Of a stretch of 16,719 nucleotides of DNA, positions 7,224 through 14,267 are shown in pieces (position 1 is the first letter of the stretch; each line of letters begins with the position of its first letter). Where the stretch lies: contig DAOVKH010000007.1 of assembly GCA_030631875.1 (NCBI GenBank), positions 1-16,719 on the forward strand, given 5' to 3'. The translations under genes and the position numbers were made by a program. The DNA comes from Deltaproteobacteria bacterium (GTDB lineage: Bacteria; Desulfobacterota; GWC2-55-46; DRQE01). The notes beneath the pieces are model-generated. The model made no database searches and was not told the origin of the DNA. It saw nothing but the letters and a program-made list of their open reading frames with translations.

Positions 7224-8891
7224 TTGAAAGCCACATTAGAAGAAATAGTATTGAGCGTATTGAATACGGCAAGGGTCGAAGGGGTTATTAAATCCGAGGC
7301 AATGCCCCCTATCATAATCGACAGACCTAAGCGTGAAGAGCATGGTGATTTCTCGACGAATGTAGCGATGCTCATGGCCTCGAGTGAAGGACGCAAGCCT
7401 CGCGATATAGCCGAGGATATCTTAAGCCACCTCGGCGCGCATGAGATGATAGAAAAATGCGAAGTCGCAGGGCCGGGCTTTATAAACTTTTTCCTAAAGG
7501 AGAGTTTCTGGCACAAGCGTCTGGCATATATCATAAAGGCGGCCAGCGAATTTGGTCGTGTGGAGGCAGGCAAGGGTAAGAAGGTTCAGGTGGAGTTCGT
7601 AAGTGCCAACCCGACAGGCCCACTTCATATAGGGCACGGCAGAGGTGCCGCCGTTGGGGCTTCGCTCTCCGCCATACTCACTGCCGCCGGATTCGACGTA
7701 ACGCGCGAGTACTACATAAACGACATAGGCTCGCAGATGGATACACTCGGCAGGTCTCTCTACCACCGCTACAACGAACTCCTCGGCGACGGCATAGAGT
7801 TCCCAGAGAACCACTATCAGGGCGACTATATGAAGGACATCGCGCGCGACTTCATAACAAAGCATGGCGAGAAGTATAGAGATGCCTCTGTAGAGGATTT
7901 ACCTAAAGTCTTTACGATGTTTGCAAGAAGCACCATTTTAAGTGGAATCAAGGAAGATTTAAAAGACTTTAACGTAGACTTCGATGTATGGACGAGTGAA
8001 GCATCTATTGTAGAGCGCGGACTCGTCGAAGAGACGATAGAGGCTCTTCGAGGTAAAGGCGTTATCTATGAAAAAGACGGAGCGCTTTGGTTCCGCACGA
8101 CAGACTTTGGTGATGATAAAGATAGGGTCTTAATAAAGGCCGACGGCAAGCGCACGTACTTTGCCTCGGACGTAGCCTACCATATGGAAAAACTCAGGCG
8201 CGGCTTCGATAAAGTCATAGACATATGGGGCGCTGACCACCACGGCTATCAAGGGCGCATACGTGCGCTATTCAAGGCCTTTGGCGAAGACGACAAGCGT
8301 TTGGATATTATCTTCATACAGCTCGTAAGCCTCTTGAGGAACGGCGAGCCGGTCTCTATGAGCACGCGCGGCGGAGAGTTCGTAACGCTTAAAGAGGTCG
8401 TAGATGAGGTCGGTAAGGATGCCTGCCGCTTTACATTCATGATGCGCAGGTCCGATGCACAGCTCGACTTTGATCTTGAACTCGTAAAGATTCAAGCACC
8501 GGAGAACCCTGTATACTACGTCCAGTACTGCCACGCGCGTATTATGAGTATTTTAACACTTGCCAAAGAAAAAGGTTTTGAGCTCTCAGATAACGCCGAC
8601 GAATCAATAGTCGAAAGGCTCAAAGAGAGTGACGAGATAAAACTTATTAAGAAGCTCGCCGCATTTGAGGAGGTTGTAGAGAAGAGTGCTATTGAGATGG
8701 AACCGCACAGGATTGCCTTCTACCTTCAGGAACTGGCCGCGATATTCCATTCGTTTTACGGACGTAACCGTGTAGTCTTAGACGACGACAAGGACTTAAC
8801 GTTTGCCCGCATGGGGCTATCGAAGGCCGTAAGCGTTGTTATCAAGAACGGCTTGGCTATGCTTGGCGTATCGGCTCCCGATAAGATGTAG
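7224..8891 (+). CDS. argS: Arginyl-tRNA synthetase
   Basis: Class I aminoacyl-tRNA synthetase charging tRNA-Arg, cytoplasmic. The 555 aa are a normal length. Seen: an N-terminal Add1 domain with REEHGDFSTNVAM, the HIGH motif in SANPTGPLHIGHGRGA (HIGH at 135-138), YYINDIGSQMDTLG, ADGKRTYFASDVAYH, IWGADHHGYQGR, and the KMSKS-region variant VSMSTRGGEFVTL (378-390). ArgS proteins often deviate from canonical KMSKS in this way. The C-terminal DALR anticodon-binding domain contains YYVQYCHARI, FYGRNRV and the ending LGVSAPDKM. The start is TTG with GGAG 9 nt upstream. It is the last gene of the rightward unit and ends 22 nt before a strong terminator. Confidence 0.97.
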   Translation: MKATLEEIVLSVLNTARVEGVIKSEAMPPIIIDRPKREEHGDFSTNVAMLMASSEGRKPRDIAEDILSHLGAHEMIEKCEVAGPGFINFFLKESFWHKRLAYIIKAASEFGRVEAGKGKKVQVEFVSANPTGPLHIGHGRGAAVGASLSAILTAAGFDVTREYYINDIGSQMDTLGRSLYHRYNELLGDGIEFPENHYQGDYMKDIARDFITKHGEKYRDASVEDLPKVFTMFARSTILSGIKEDLKDFNVDFDVWTSEASIVERGLVEETIEALRGKGVIYEKDGALWFRTTDFGDDKDRVLIKADGKRTYFASDVAYHMEKLRRGFDKVIDIWGADHHGYQGRIRALFKAFGEDDKRLDIIFIQLVSLLRNGEPVSMSTRGGEFVTLKEVVDEVGKDACRFTFMMRRSDAQLDFDLELVKIQAPENPVYYVQYCHARIMSILTLAKEKGFELSDNADESIVERLKESDEIKLIKKLAAFEEVVEKSAIEMEPHRIAFYLQELAAIFHSFYGRNRVVLDDDKDLTFARMGLSKAVSVVIKNGLAMLGVSAPDKM

Positions 8892-8913
8892 TCTTTAAGT
8901 AATTATAGAGAAT

Positions 8914-8957
8914 AAAAAAAGACCGCACAAAGAGGAAATCCCTTTGTGCGGTCTTTT
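8914..8957. terminator. Bidirectional intrinsic terminator between argS and apt
   Basis: A perfect 16-bp stem (8917-8932 with 8942-8957) with core GACCGCACAAAG/CTTTGTGCGGTC. A GG/CC pair inside the loop can extend it around AAAT. Leftward transcripts from apt meet a run of seven U (A7 at 8914-8920 on the plus strand) and rightward transcripts from argS a run of four U. It separates two convergent units and should end both, the leftward one more strongly. Confidence 0.95.
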
Positions 8958-8972
8958 AATCTTTACCGATGA

Positions 8973-9491
8973 TTAGTACTTTATAAGTGAGAAGACACTG
9001 TGCGGAGCGATTCTTTCGCGCCCCTTAAGGTCGTTCAACTCCACTATGAAAGAACAGTCGACGATATTGCCTTCGAGCTTTTCGACGAGCTTGATTACCG
9101 CCTCTGCCGTACCGCCTGTGGCGAGAAGGTCGTCGGCTATGAGCACGCGCTGACCTTTCTTAATGGCATCCTGGTGAATCTCAAGTGTATCCTCGCCATA
9201 CTCAAGCGTGTAGGTTGCCTTATGGGTCTTATAGGGCAATTTGCCGGGCTTTCTTACGAGCACGACTCCGCATCCGAGCTTATAGGCAAGGGCCGCGCCT
9301 ACGATAAATCCGCGCGCCTCTATGCCGACGATTACGTCGATATCTTTATCCAAGTAGTGGTGGCTCATTAGATCCACCATGCGCTGAAAGGATACTGGAT
9401 CCTGACAGAGTGTAGTTATGTCCTTAAATAATATTCCTTCCTTTGGAAAATCCGGTACGTCTCTGATTGCCTCTCTTAGTTTATCTACCAT
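8973..9491 (-). CDS. apt: Adenine phosphoribosyltransferase
   Basis: Purine salvage enzyme making AMP from adenine and PRPP, cytoplasmic. The 172 aa match the usual length. Seen: VPDFPKEGILFKDIT near the N-terminus (typical of Apt), VGIEARGFIVGAALAYKLG, FVLVRKPGKLP-like segment (VVLVRKPGKLPYKT), and the PRPP-binding motif VLIADDLLATGGTAEA. The ATG start is 7 nt after the sigma-factor stop, with only a weak ribosome site (AAGA), so translation probably depends on coupling. It is the last gene of the leftward unit and is followed by the strong bidirectional terminator. Confidence 0.96.
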   Translation of the reverse strand: MVDKLREAIRDVPDFPKEGILFKDITTLCQDPVSFQRMVDLMSHHYLDKDIDVIVGIEARGFIVGAALAYKLGCGVVLVRKPGKLPYKTHKATYTLEYGEDTLEIHQDAIKKGQRVLIADDLLATGGTAEAVIKLVEKLEGNIVDCSFIVELNDLKGRERIAPHSVFSLIKY

Positions 9492-9498
9492 AGTTGTC

Positions 9499-10443
9499 TT
9501 AGATCAAGTCTGTTGACGTGATGTTCCTTTCATTGAAGTAATCTTTTAGTTTTTTTAGCGAACGGGCGACTATCTGTCGTATTCTTTCGCGCGTTACGCC
9601 AAATCTTTTACCTATATGCTCGAGTGTTTCAGGCTCGCAATCTATACCGAATCTGCGGCTTATTACGGCACGCTCATACTTACTCAGGCACTTTAGGAGA
9701 CACTTGGGAAGCATTACCCTCTGAGTGTCGTCGCTTAGCACATCTATTGGAGAAGGCCTGCGGTCGTCTTCAATTCTATCGAGGAGTGTCTCGTCGGTCT
9801 CGGTGCTGAGCGCGGCATCGATGGAACTTTCTTTATGAGATATTCCCTCGAGCCTTCCTATATACTTACAGGTAAAGCCCGTGTCCTTCGATAGTTCTTC
9901 GTCGGTAGCCTCACGCTTAAGTCTTTCCTTAAGCTCTACCCTAACGCGCTTTATGCGCCCCATGTCGGTCGTTACATGTATGGGAAGTCTTACGACCATT
10001 GCCTGATTCTTTATCGCCCTGTCTACGGCTTGGCGTACCCAATAGGTCGCGTATGTTGAGAACCTGCAGCCCTTGGAGCCCTTAAATAACTCTACGGCCC
10101 TTATAAGCCCGATATTGCCTTCTTCTATGAGATCTTGGAGTTGAAGACCTTTGTACATATAGTGCTTTGCAATATTAACGACGAGCCGCAAGTTAGACTC
10201 TATCATCCGTCTTCTGGCGTCTCTATCGCCACGTCCTATCTTTATGGATAATGTTTTTTCTTCGGATGCCGTGAGGAGCGGATAGTTCTTTATCCCGTTG
10301 AAGTAGATCTTTAAGGTATCGGTACTGCTCGACGCATTGGTCTTTGCCGAAGCCTTGCTGTCTCTAACGATAGAAACTTTAGGCTTGGCATCGAAGGCAT
10401 TTTCGTCGTTTTCTTTCTTTACCGTATTAACTTTATGTGCCAC
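9499..10443 (-). CDS. rpoS: RpoS-like group 2 sigma factor
   Basis: Alternative sigma subunit of RNA polymerase for stationary-phase and general stress genes. The 314 aa comprise a charged N-terminal extension (1-40), region 1.2 (about 42-72, LKIYFNGIKNYPLLTASEE), region 2 (79-146, MIESNLRLVVNIA, LQDLIEEGNIGLIRAVE, CRFSTYATYWVRQAVDRAI), region 3 (about 155-225) and region 4 (247-304) with the helix-turn-helix ETLEHIGKRFGVTRERIRQI. The RpoS identity rests on the region 1.2 sequence and on the surE-pcm-yqaA-nlpD neighbourhood. The usual WW of region 2.3 is Y134-W135 here, and C126 replaces a Phe. The GTG start has AGGTG 7 nt upstream. A 95-nt leader holds a candidate promoter, so it can be expressed apart from nlpD. 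Confidence 0.9.
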   Translation of the reverse strand: MAHKVNTVKKENDENAFDAKPKVSIVRDSKASAKTNASSSTDTLKIYFNGIKNYPLLTASEEKTLSIKIGRGDRDARRRMIESNLRLVVNIAKHYMYKGLQLQDLIEEGNIGLIRAVELFKGSKGCRFSTYATYWVRQAVDRAIKNQAMVVRLPIHVTTDMGRIKRVRVELKERLKREATDEELSKDTGFTCKYIGRLEGISHKESSIDAALSTETDETLLDRIEDDRRPSPIDVLSDDTQRVMLPKCLLKCLSKYERAVISRRFGIDCEPETLEHIGKRFGVTRERIRQIVARSLKKLKDYFNERNITSTDLI

Positions 10444-10518
10444 AGCTAATCACCTTATTCCCTTCAGACTTAGGGGTTGGTAAGGTCGTGACGATCTACA
10501 TCATGTTGCCTTAATTAA

Positions 10519-10547
10519 CTTATACTACAAAGCTCATTTTAAGGCAA
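10519..10547 (-). promoter_or_regulatory. Sigma70-type promoter for rpoS-apt
   Basis: On the minus strand TTGCCT (10542-10547, 4 of 6) and TATAAG (10519-10524, 5 of 6) are exactly 17 nt apart. The -35 lies in the last codons of nlpD and the -10 just after its stop. The predicted start near 10512 gives a leader of about 68 nt before the GTG. In E. coli the main rpoS promoter lies inside nlpD, so a private promoter here fits the locus. Confidence 0.5.
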
Positions 10548-11216
10548 GAAGAAAAGAGGATTTCGCTTCTTCTTACCGTCCCTAATCTCAAAGTGCAGGT
10601 GTACGGTAGTGGCATTCCCTGAGTCTCCGGCAAGGGCGATACGCTCGCCGCGCTTGACGGTCTCTCCCCTCTTAACGGTGTTTTTGTCGTTATGCGAGTA
10701 TACGGTAAAGAAGCCGCCCTTGTGCTCTATTATGACTACATTTCCGAAGCCGCGCATGCCGCTGCCCGAATAGACGACCTTGCCTGCGGCAGAGGACTTT
10801 ACCGCCTGACCGCGCGAGGCTCTTATGTCGATTCCATAGTGCATGGAATCGCCGCGCATGCCGAATTTAGAGATAACCTTGCCCTTTATCGGCCAGACGA
10901 AGCGCCCCTTTTCGACTTTTGCTACGACCCGCCGGGGCTTCTTATAAGACGGCGGTGGTTTCTTAAATGGAACGACCCTCTTAACCGACCTTACTCCGGG
11001 TATGAAGATACTCTGCCCAGCCCTTATCTTGGTGGGGTTCTTTATGTTATTTACTTCAGCAACGTCCTGCAGATCGACCTTATAGGTGTAGGATATCCGC
11101 CAAAGGGTTTCGCCTTTGCCGACCTTGTGGTAGACACCCTTAGAGGCAATACAGCTCGAGACAGTGAGCGTTAATGCTACCAAGAGTAATATTTTATAGG
11201 CAGATTTCATGTTCAT
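10539..11216 (-). CDS. nlpD: NlpD-like lipoprotein: LysM domain and M23 peptidase domain with complete active site
   Basis: Envelope protein of 225 aa that binds, and probably cleaves, peptidoglycan. A lipoprotein signal peptide ends in the lipobox VSSC (C22). One LysM domain (about 28-73) runs from YHKVGKGETLWRIS to AGQSIFIP. A Pro/Lys-rich linker (about 75-105) leads to an M23/LytM domain (106-225). Zinc and catalytic residues are all visible: H126 and D130 in MHYGIDI, H175 in VYSHND, and H206 and H208 in VHLHFEI. E. coli NlpD lacks several of these and acts only as an amidase activator, so this protein may be an active endopeptidase. Its ATG overlaps the end of the yqaA-like gene by 4 nt. 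The rpoS gene follows 95 nt downstream, as in other proteobacteria. Called nlpD on domain order and position. Confidence 0.88.
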   Translation of the reverse strand: MNMKSAYKILLLVALTLTVSSCIASKGVYHKVGKGETLWRISYTYKVDLQDVAEVNNIKNPTKIRAGQSIFIPGVRSVKRVVPFKKPPPSYKKPRRVVAKVEKGRFVWPIKGKVISKFGMRGDSMHYGIDIRASRGQAVKSSAAGKVVYSGSGMRGFGNVVIIEHKGGFFTVYSHNDKNTVKRGETVKRGERIALAGDSGNATTVHLHFEIRDGKKKRNPLFFLP

Positions 11217-11800
11217 ATAATCTTTATAAGTAAAAGACCTAAGATGATGAGTGCCGTAGCGGCTATAGTTATAACGTTAAAGTACTTCTCTATAAACTTC
11301 TTTATCGATTCTCCGTAGTGATATATTATGGCGGCTACAATAAAGAACCTTAAGGCTCTGCCGATTATAGATGCGAATATGAAGACCCACAGGTCTATCT
11401 TAAATGCCCCTGCTCCTATAGTGAATAACTTATAGGGGACGGGCGTGAAGCCTGATATAGCTACGGCCCATGCCTCGTACTTCTTGTAGAAGTCGCCTAT
11501 ACGGTTAAAGCTCTCGCTCAGGCCGTATAGCTCCAGAATGCTATCACCAAATGCCCCCATAAAGTAGAACCCTATGGCGTAACCCCCTACTCCACCAAGG
11601 ACCGATCCGGTCGTGACTATCAAGGCATAGCGAAAGGCTCTCGTAGGCATGGATACGGCAAGGGCTACCAAGAGCACGTCGGGTGGTATCGGGAAGAAGC
11701 TCGCCTCGGCAAATGCCAAGAAGAATAATGCCCACGGCCCGTAGCGTGTATCTGCCCACTTAAGTACCCAGTCGTATGTTTTTCTGACGGACTTTAACAA
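11213..11800 (-). CDS. YqaA/DedA-family (VTT domain) inner-membrane protein
   Basis: Polytopic inner-membrane protein of 195 aa, most like the short YqaA branch of the DedA/SNARE-associated family. Seen: LFFLAFAEASFFPIPPDVLLVALA (about 26-49) with the conserved acidic residue and PIPPD, GSVLGGVGGYAIG (about 65-77), and SGFTPVPYKLFTIGAGAF followed by GRALRFF, the re-entrant loop/Arg signature. The C-terminus is hydrophobic. Family members have been linked to membrane stress and to lipid (undecaprenyl phosphate or phosphatidylethanolamine) translocation; its own substrate is unknown. The TTG start overlaps pcm by 7 nt, with GAGGGGA about 10 nt upstream, and its end overlaps nlpD by 4 nt. This gene is commonly found between pcm and nlpD in proteobacteria. 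Confidence 0.88.
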   Translation of the reverse strand: MLKSVRKTYDWVLKWADTRYGPWALFFLAFAEASFFPIPPDVLLVALAVSMPTRAFRYALIVTTGSVLGGVGGYAIGFYFMGAFGDSILELYGLSESFNRIGDFYKKYEAWAVAISGFTPVPYKLFTIGAGAFKIDLWVFIFASIIGRALRFFIVAAIIYHYGESIKKFIEKYFNVITIAATALIILGLLLIKII

Positions 11801-12474
11801 CTCTTAGAGGTCCCCTCTAAGTGCCAGCCGCTCTTCCCTATGAGCTTTACGAACCTGCACCCTCCGAGGCGTCTCTCAGTGAAGCTATCGCCTTGGCGCG
11901 TAATGATTAAAAGCTCCTGACTCTCTTCCCCTCCGACCGGTATTACGAGTCGGCCGCCATCGGGGCTTAATTGCATTGAAAGTGCCTCCGGTACTTCAGG
12001 AGATCCGGCCGCTACGATTATTGCATCGAAGGGGGCTTCTTCGGGCCAGCCAAGCGTGCCGTCGCCGTAGCGTATCAAGACCTTTGCGTAGCCTTGGGCA
12101 TCGAGTGTTTTCTTTGCGCGAGATACGAGAGCCGAGACGCGCTCAATTGAAAAGACCCTCTCGGCTATGAGCGAGAGTACGGCGGCCTGATAGCCGCATC
12201 CAGTGCCTACCTCCAAGACCTTCTCCGTTCCACGAAGCTTAAGTGCCTCTATCATGTAGGCGACCATAAAGGGCTGGGAGATTGTCTGGCCTTCCCCTAT
12301 GGGGAGAGGAAAGTCGCTATAGGCTTGAGCGTGCAAGCCCTCTTCGACGAAGAAGTGGCGCGGCACACGTAGCATCGCATCTATTACGCGAGGGTCTGTA
12401 ATACCTCGCGGCAGTAACTGCTCCGAGACCATGGTCTTTCTTGCGCGTGCGTATATGTCTTTTTTATTTGTCAT
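11794..12474 (-). CDS. pcm: Protein-L-isoaspartate O-methyltransferase
   Basis: Repairs isoaspartyl residues in aged proteins using S-adenosylmethionine, cytoplasmic. The 226 aa show MVSEQLLPRGITDPRVIDAMLRVPRHFFV, the catalytic-loop region PIGEGQTISQPFMVAYM, SAM motif EVGTGCGYQAAVLS (88-101), RYGDGTLGWPEEAPFDAIIVAA and GGRLVIPVG. I chose ATG 12474, which overlaps the surE stop as TAATG and has GGAAG 5 nt upstream. An in-frame TTG at 12486 would add 4 residues but lies at that ribosome site. It is slightly longer than E. coli Pcm (208 aa) through an N- and C-terminal extension. The neighbours surE and pcm are paired in many bacteria as stationary-phase survival genes. Confidence 0.95.
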   Translation of the reverse strand: MTNKKDIYARARKTMVSEQLLPRGITDPRVIDAMLRVPRHFFVEEGLHAQAYSDFPLPIGEGQTISQPFMVAYMIEALKLRGTEKVLEVGTGCGYQAAVLSLIAERVFSIERVSALVSRAKKTLDAQGYAKVLIRYGDGTLGWPEEAPFDAIIVAAGSPEVPEALSMQLSPDGGRLVIPVGGEESQELLIITRQGDSFTERRLGGCRFVKLIGKSGWHLEGTSKSC

Positions 12475-13235
12475 TATATCTTCCAATACTGGAGTTCGCT
12501 TATGGCCGAGTAATTTGTCATGTCGAGGTGTATGGGCGTTACAGATATATACCCCTTCTTTATGGCCGCAAAGTCCGAATCCTCGCCGCCGCTCCAGTGG
12601 GTGATGTCGCCTGCTATCCAGTAGTACTTCTTCCCTCTTGGGTCGGTCTTCTCTATGACGGTATCGCCACCGTAGGAGCGCTTACCCTGTTTAGTTATGC
12701 GCGCGCCCTTTATATTTTTTGTGTGCGGAATATTTACGTTCAGGAGTGTATCCGAAGGTAAGCCGTTCTTAAGTACAAGGCGTGATACCTTTGTGGCAAA
12801 CTTGGCACTTGCGGTAAAGTCAAAGTCCTTCCTGCCGACGAGCGAAAATGCGATAGATGGTATGCCCATAAGGACACCCTCCATCGCCGCCGAGACCGTG
12901 CCTGAGTAAGATACATCCTCGCCAAGGTTTTCGCCTCGGTTAATTCCCGACACAACGAGCTTCGGTGGCCTTGGCAGGAGCTTACCTACGGCTATCGTTA
13001 CGGCATCTGTCGGAGTGCCGTCTACGGCAAACTCTCTTTCACCAAGTTTTTCTATACGCAGAGGTCTGTGGAGGGTAAGCGAATGGCTCGCCGCACTACG
13101 CTCTCTGTCGGGAGCTACGATATACACCTCGCCAAGGCGCGAGACGGCCTTAGCCAGAGCCTTAATACCCTCTGAACGCACGCCGTCGTCGTTGGAGACG
13201 AGGATGATGTCCTTTTGTTTTGTGGAGGAAGCCAT
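12474..13235 (-). CDS. surE: 5'/3'-nucleotidase SurE
   Basis: Metal-dependent phosphatase acting on nucleoside monophosphates (and in some species polyphosphate), cytoplasmic, linked to stationary-phase survival. The 253 aa match the family. Metal-binding residues are recognisable by alignment with E. coli SurE: D16 and D17 in LVSNDDGV, S47 in RERSAAS and N99 in SGINRGENLG. Also seen are HSLTLHRPLR, DGTPTDAV and YSGTVSAAMEG. The ATG start gives a 9-residue N-terminal extension before the first beta strand; the ribosome site is weak (TTAAG). It is the first gene of the surE-pcm-yqaA-nlpD overlap chain. A 78-nt gap separates it from the upstream phosphoesterase gene on the same strand. Confidence 0.96.
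   Translation of the reverse strand: MASSTKQKDIILVSNDDGVRSEGIKALAKAVSRLGEVYIVAPDRERSAASHSLTLHRPLRIEKLGEREFAVDGTPTDAVTIAVGKLLPRPPKLVVSGINRGENLGEDVSYSGTVSAAMEGVLMGIPSIAFSLVGRKDFDFTASAKFATKVSRLVLKNGLPSDTLLNVNIPHTKNIKGARITKQGKRSYGGDTVIEKTDPRGKKYYWIAGDITHWSGGEDSDFAAIKKGYISVTPIHLDMTNYSAISELQYWKI
12480..12484 (-). promoter_or_regulatory. Ribosome binding site deciding the pcm start
   Basis: GGAAG within the last codons of surE, 5 nt before ATG 12474. Together with the TAATG stop-start overlap it favours this start over the upstream TTG at 12486. Confidence 0.65.
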
Positions 13236-13313
13236 ATAACTTAATATATTACTATAAATGGTCTTCTATATAAATATAAATATGAGGGTTGAGTGAATAT
13301 TGCGGAAGATATA
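13236..13313 (-). other. AT-rich gap upstream of surE, possible promoter
   Basis: The 78-nt gap between the metallophosphoesterase stop and surE is very AT-rich, with several TATA-like hexamers on the minus strand. The best pairing, TTCACT with TATATA, is poorly spaced (19 nt). No terminator hairpin is seen for the upstream gene. It could carry the surE promoter, but I cannot place one with confidence. Confidence 0.25.
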
Positions 13314-14240
13314 CTAAGCTTGGCGAAGGGTCAGTACCGTTACCTCGGGCGGTGCTCCGAAGCGTACCGGAAGCATCAACGTCCCTACACCTCGTGTTAT
13401 GTAGGTCTGGCGCAGGCCATCCCGTACCAGCCCTGCCTTATACTTCTGCCCGAATTTGCTCGGCAGGTACGGCGCACCGAGTAGTGGCACATTGACCTGT
13501 CCGCCGTGGGTGTGGCCTGAAAGAACGAGATCAATGCGCTCGCCGAGCAGGTCTATCTCTTCGTTTATGTCGGGGTTATGGCTAAGGAGTATTCTAACGG
13601 AACCTTTATCTGCCTTCTTAGTGAGGTTCATTATTGAACCATTTGACCAGTAGTCGTCTATGCCTATGAGGGTTATCTTTTCATTACCTTTCTTTATATC
13701 AAGGCCCTTCTTTAACTCAACGCTCTCGTTACGCAGAAATACAGCACCGAGTTTCTTTGCGAATTCGTCTACAATAATTCGTGCCGCGGCCTCACCATCC
13801 CACATGTCGTGGTTACCGAGTACGGCGTATATCCCCATAGGGGCTTTTAGTACGGAAAAGGCAGCTGTTAATTTATCGAGGTGCTTTTTGTTGAACTCTC
13901 CAACTGAGGTCGAGAGGAACTTTGTAGCTCCTGTAACGTAGTCGCCTCCAAGGAGTATCAAGTCGGGCTTCTTGCTCATCACGGCAAGTGCGGACTCTCT
14001 TAAGAGCTTTTTTGTTACTGTAATAGAAGAGTGCGTATCGCTCAAGAGTGCCACCTTCAGGCCGTCAAAGCCCTTTGGAAGCGCTCTCAACTTCACATCA
14101 CGCTCTACGACTTCAATGCCGTAGGAGCTTGTATTATAGAAGCCCTTGCCGACACCCAGTACGACTCCCGCGCGCATGGCATTGGAGATGAAACTGCGCC
14201 TCGTCATTCTTTTTTTCTTAAGTGGGGGCTTAGTGGTCAA
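13314..14240 (-). CDS. Tat-exported metallophosphoesterase (YkuE/YaeI-like)
   Basis: Calcineurin-like phosphoesterase of 308 aa. The N-terminus carries a twin-arginine signal MTRRSFIS (R14, R15) followed by a hydrophobic stretch AGVVLGVG, so it probably works folded in the periplasm or anchored to the outer face of the inner membrane. The metal site is complete: LSDTHSS (D68, H70), GGDYV (D100), LGNHDMWDG (N143, H144), LLSHNPD (H221) and SGHTHGGQVNVP (H243, H245). Relatives include YaeI, YkuE and LpxG-type enzymes, so a lipid or nucleotide phosphodiester is a possible substrate, but none can be assigned. The TTG start at 14240 is 27 nt after sthA and has no good ribosome site. The in-frame ATG at 14207 (residue 12) directly before TRRSF is an equally plausible start. 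Confidence 0.87.
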   Translation of the reverse strand: MTTKPPLKKKRMTRRSFISNAMRAGVVLGVGKGFYNTSSYGIEVVERDVKLRALPKGFDGLKVALLSDTHSSITVTKKLLRESALAVMSKKPDLILLGGDYVTGATKFLSTSVGEFNKKHLDKLTAAFSVLKAPMGIYAVLGNHDMWDGEAAARIIVDEFAKKLGAVFLRNESVELKKGLDIKKGNEKITLIGIDDYWSNGSIMNLTKKADKGSVRILLSHNPDINEEIDLLGERIDLVLSGHTHGGQVNVPLLGAPYLPSKFGQKYKAGLVRDGLRQTYITRGVGTLMLPVRFGAPPEVTVLTLRQA

Positions 14241-14267
14241 GGTGATATGTCTTTCGGGGGTAAGTCC

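Noticed and set aside
7100..7573. Minus-strand open frame of 157 codons across the amidohydrolase/argS junction
   Set aside because: Antisense to two well-supported genes. Its composition mirrors their codons and no family is recognisable.
8914..8957. Hairpin considered as a mobile-element end or attachment site
   Set aside because: Stem, short loop and U-tracts between two convergent genes are fully explained as a bidirectional terminator. No duplicated flanks or transposase are present.
12474..12486. Upstream TTG start for pcm
   Set aside because: ATG 12474 has a stop-start TAATG overlap and a GGAAG site at good spacing; the TTG would lie at that site.
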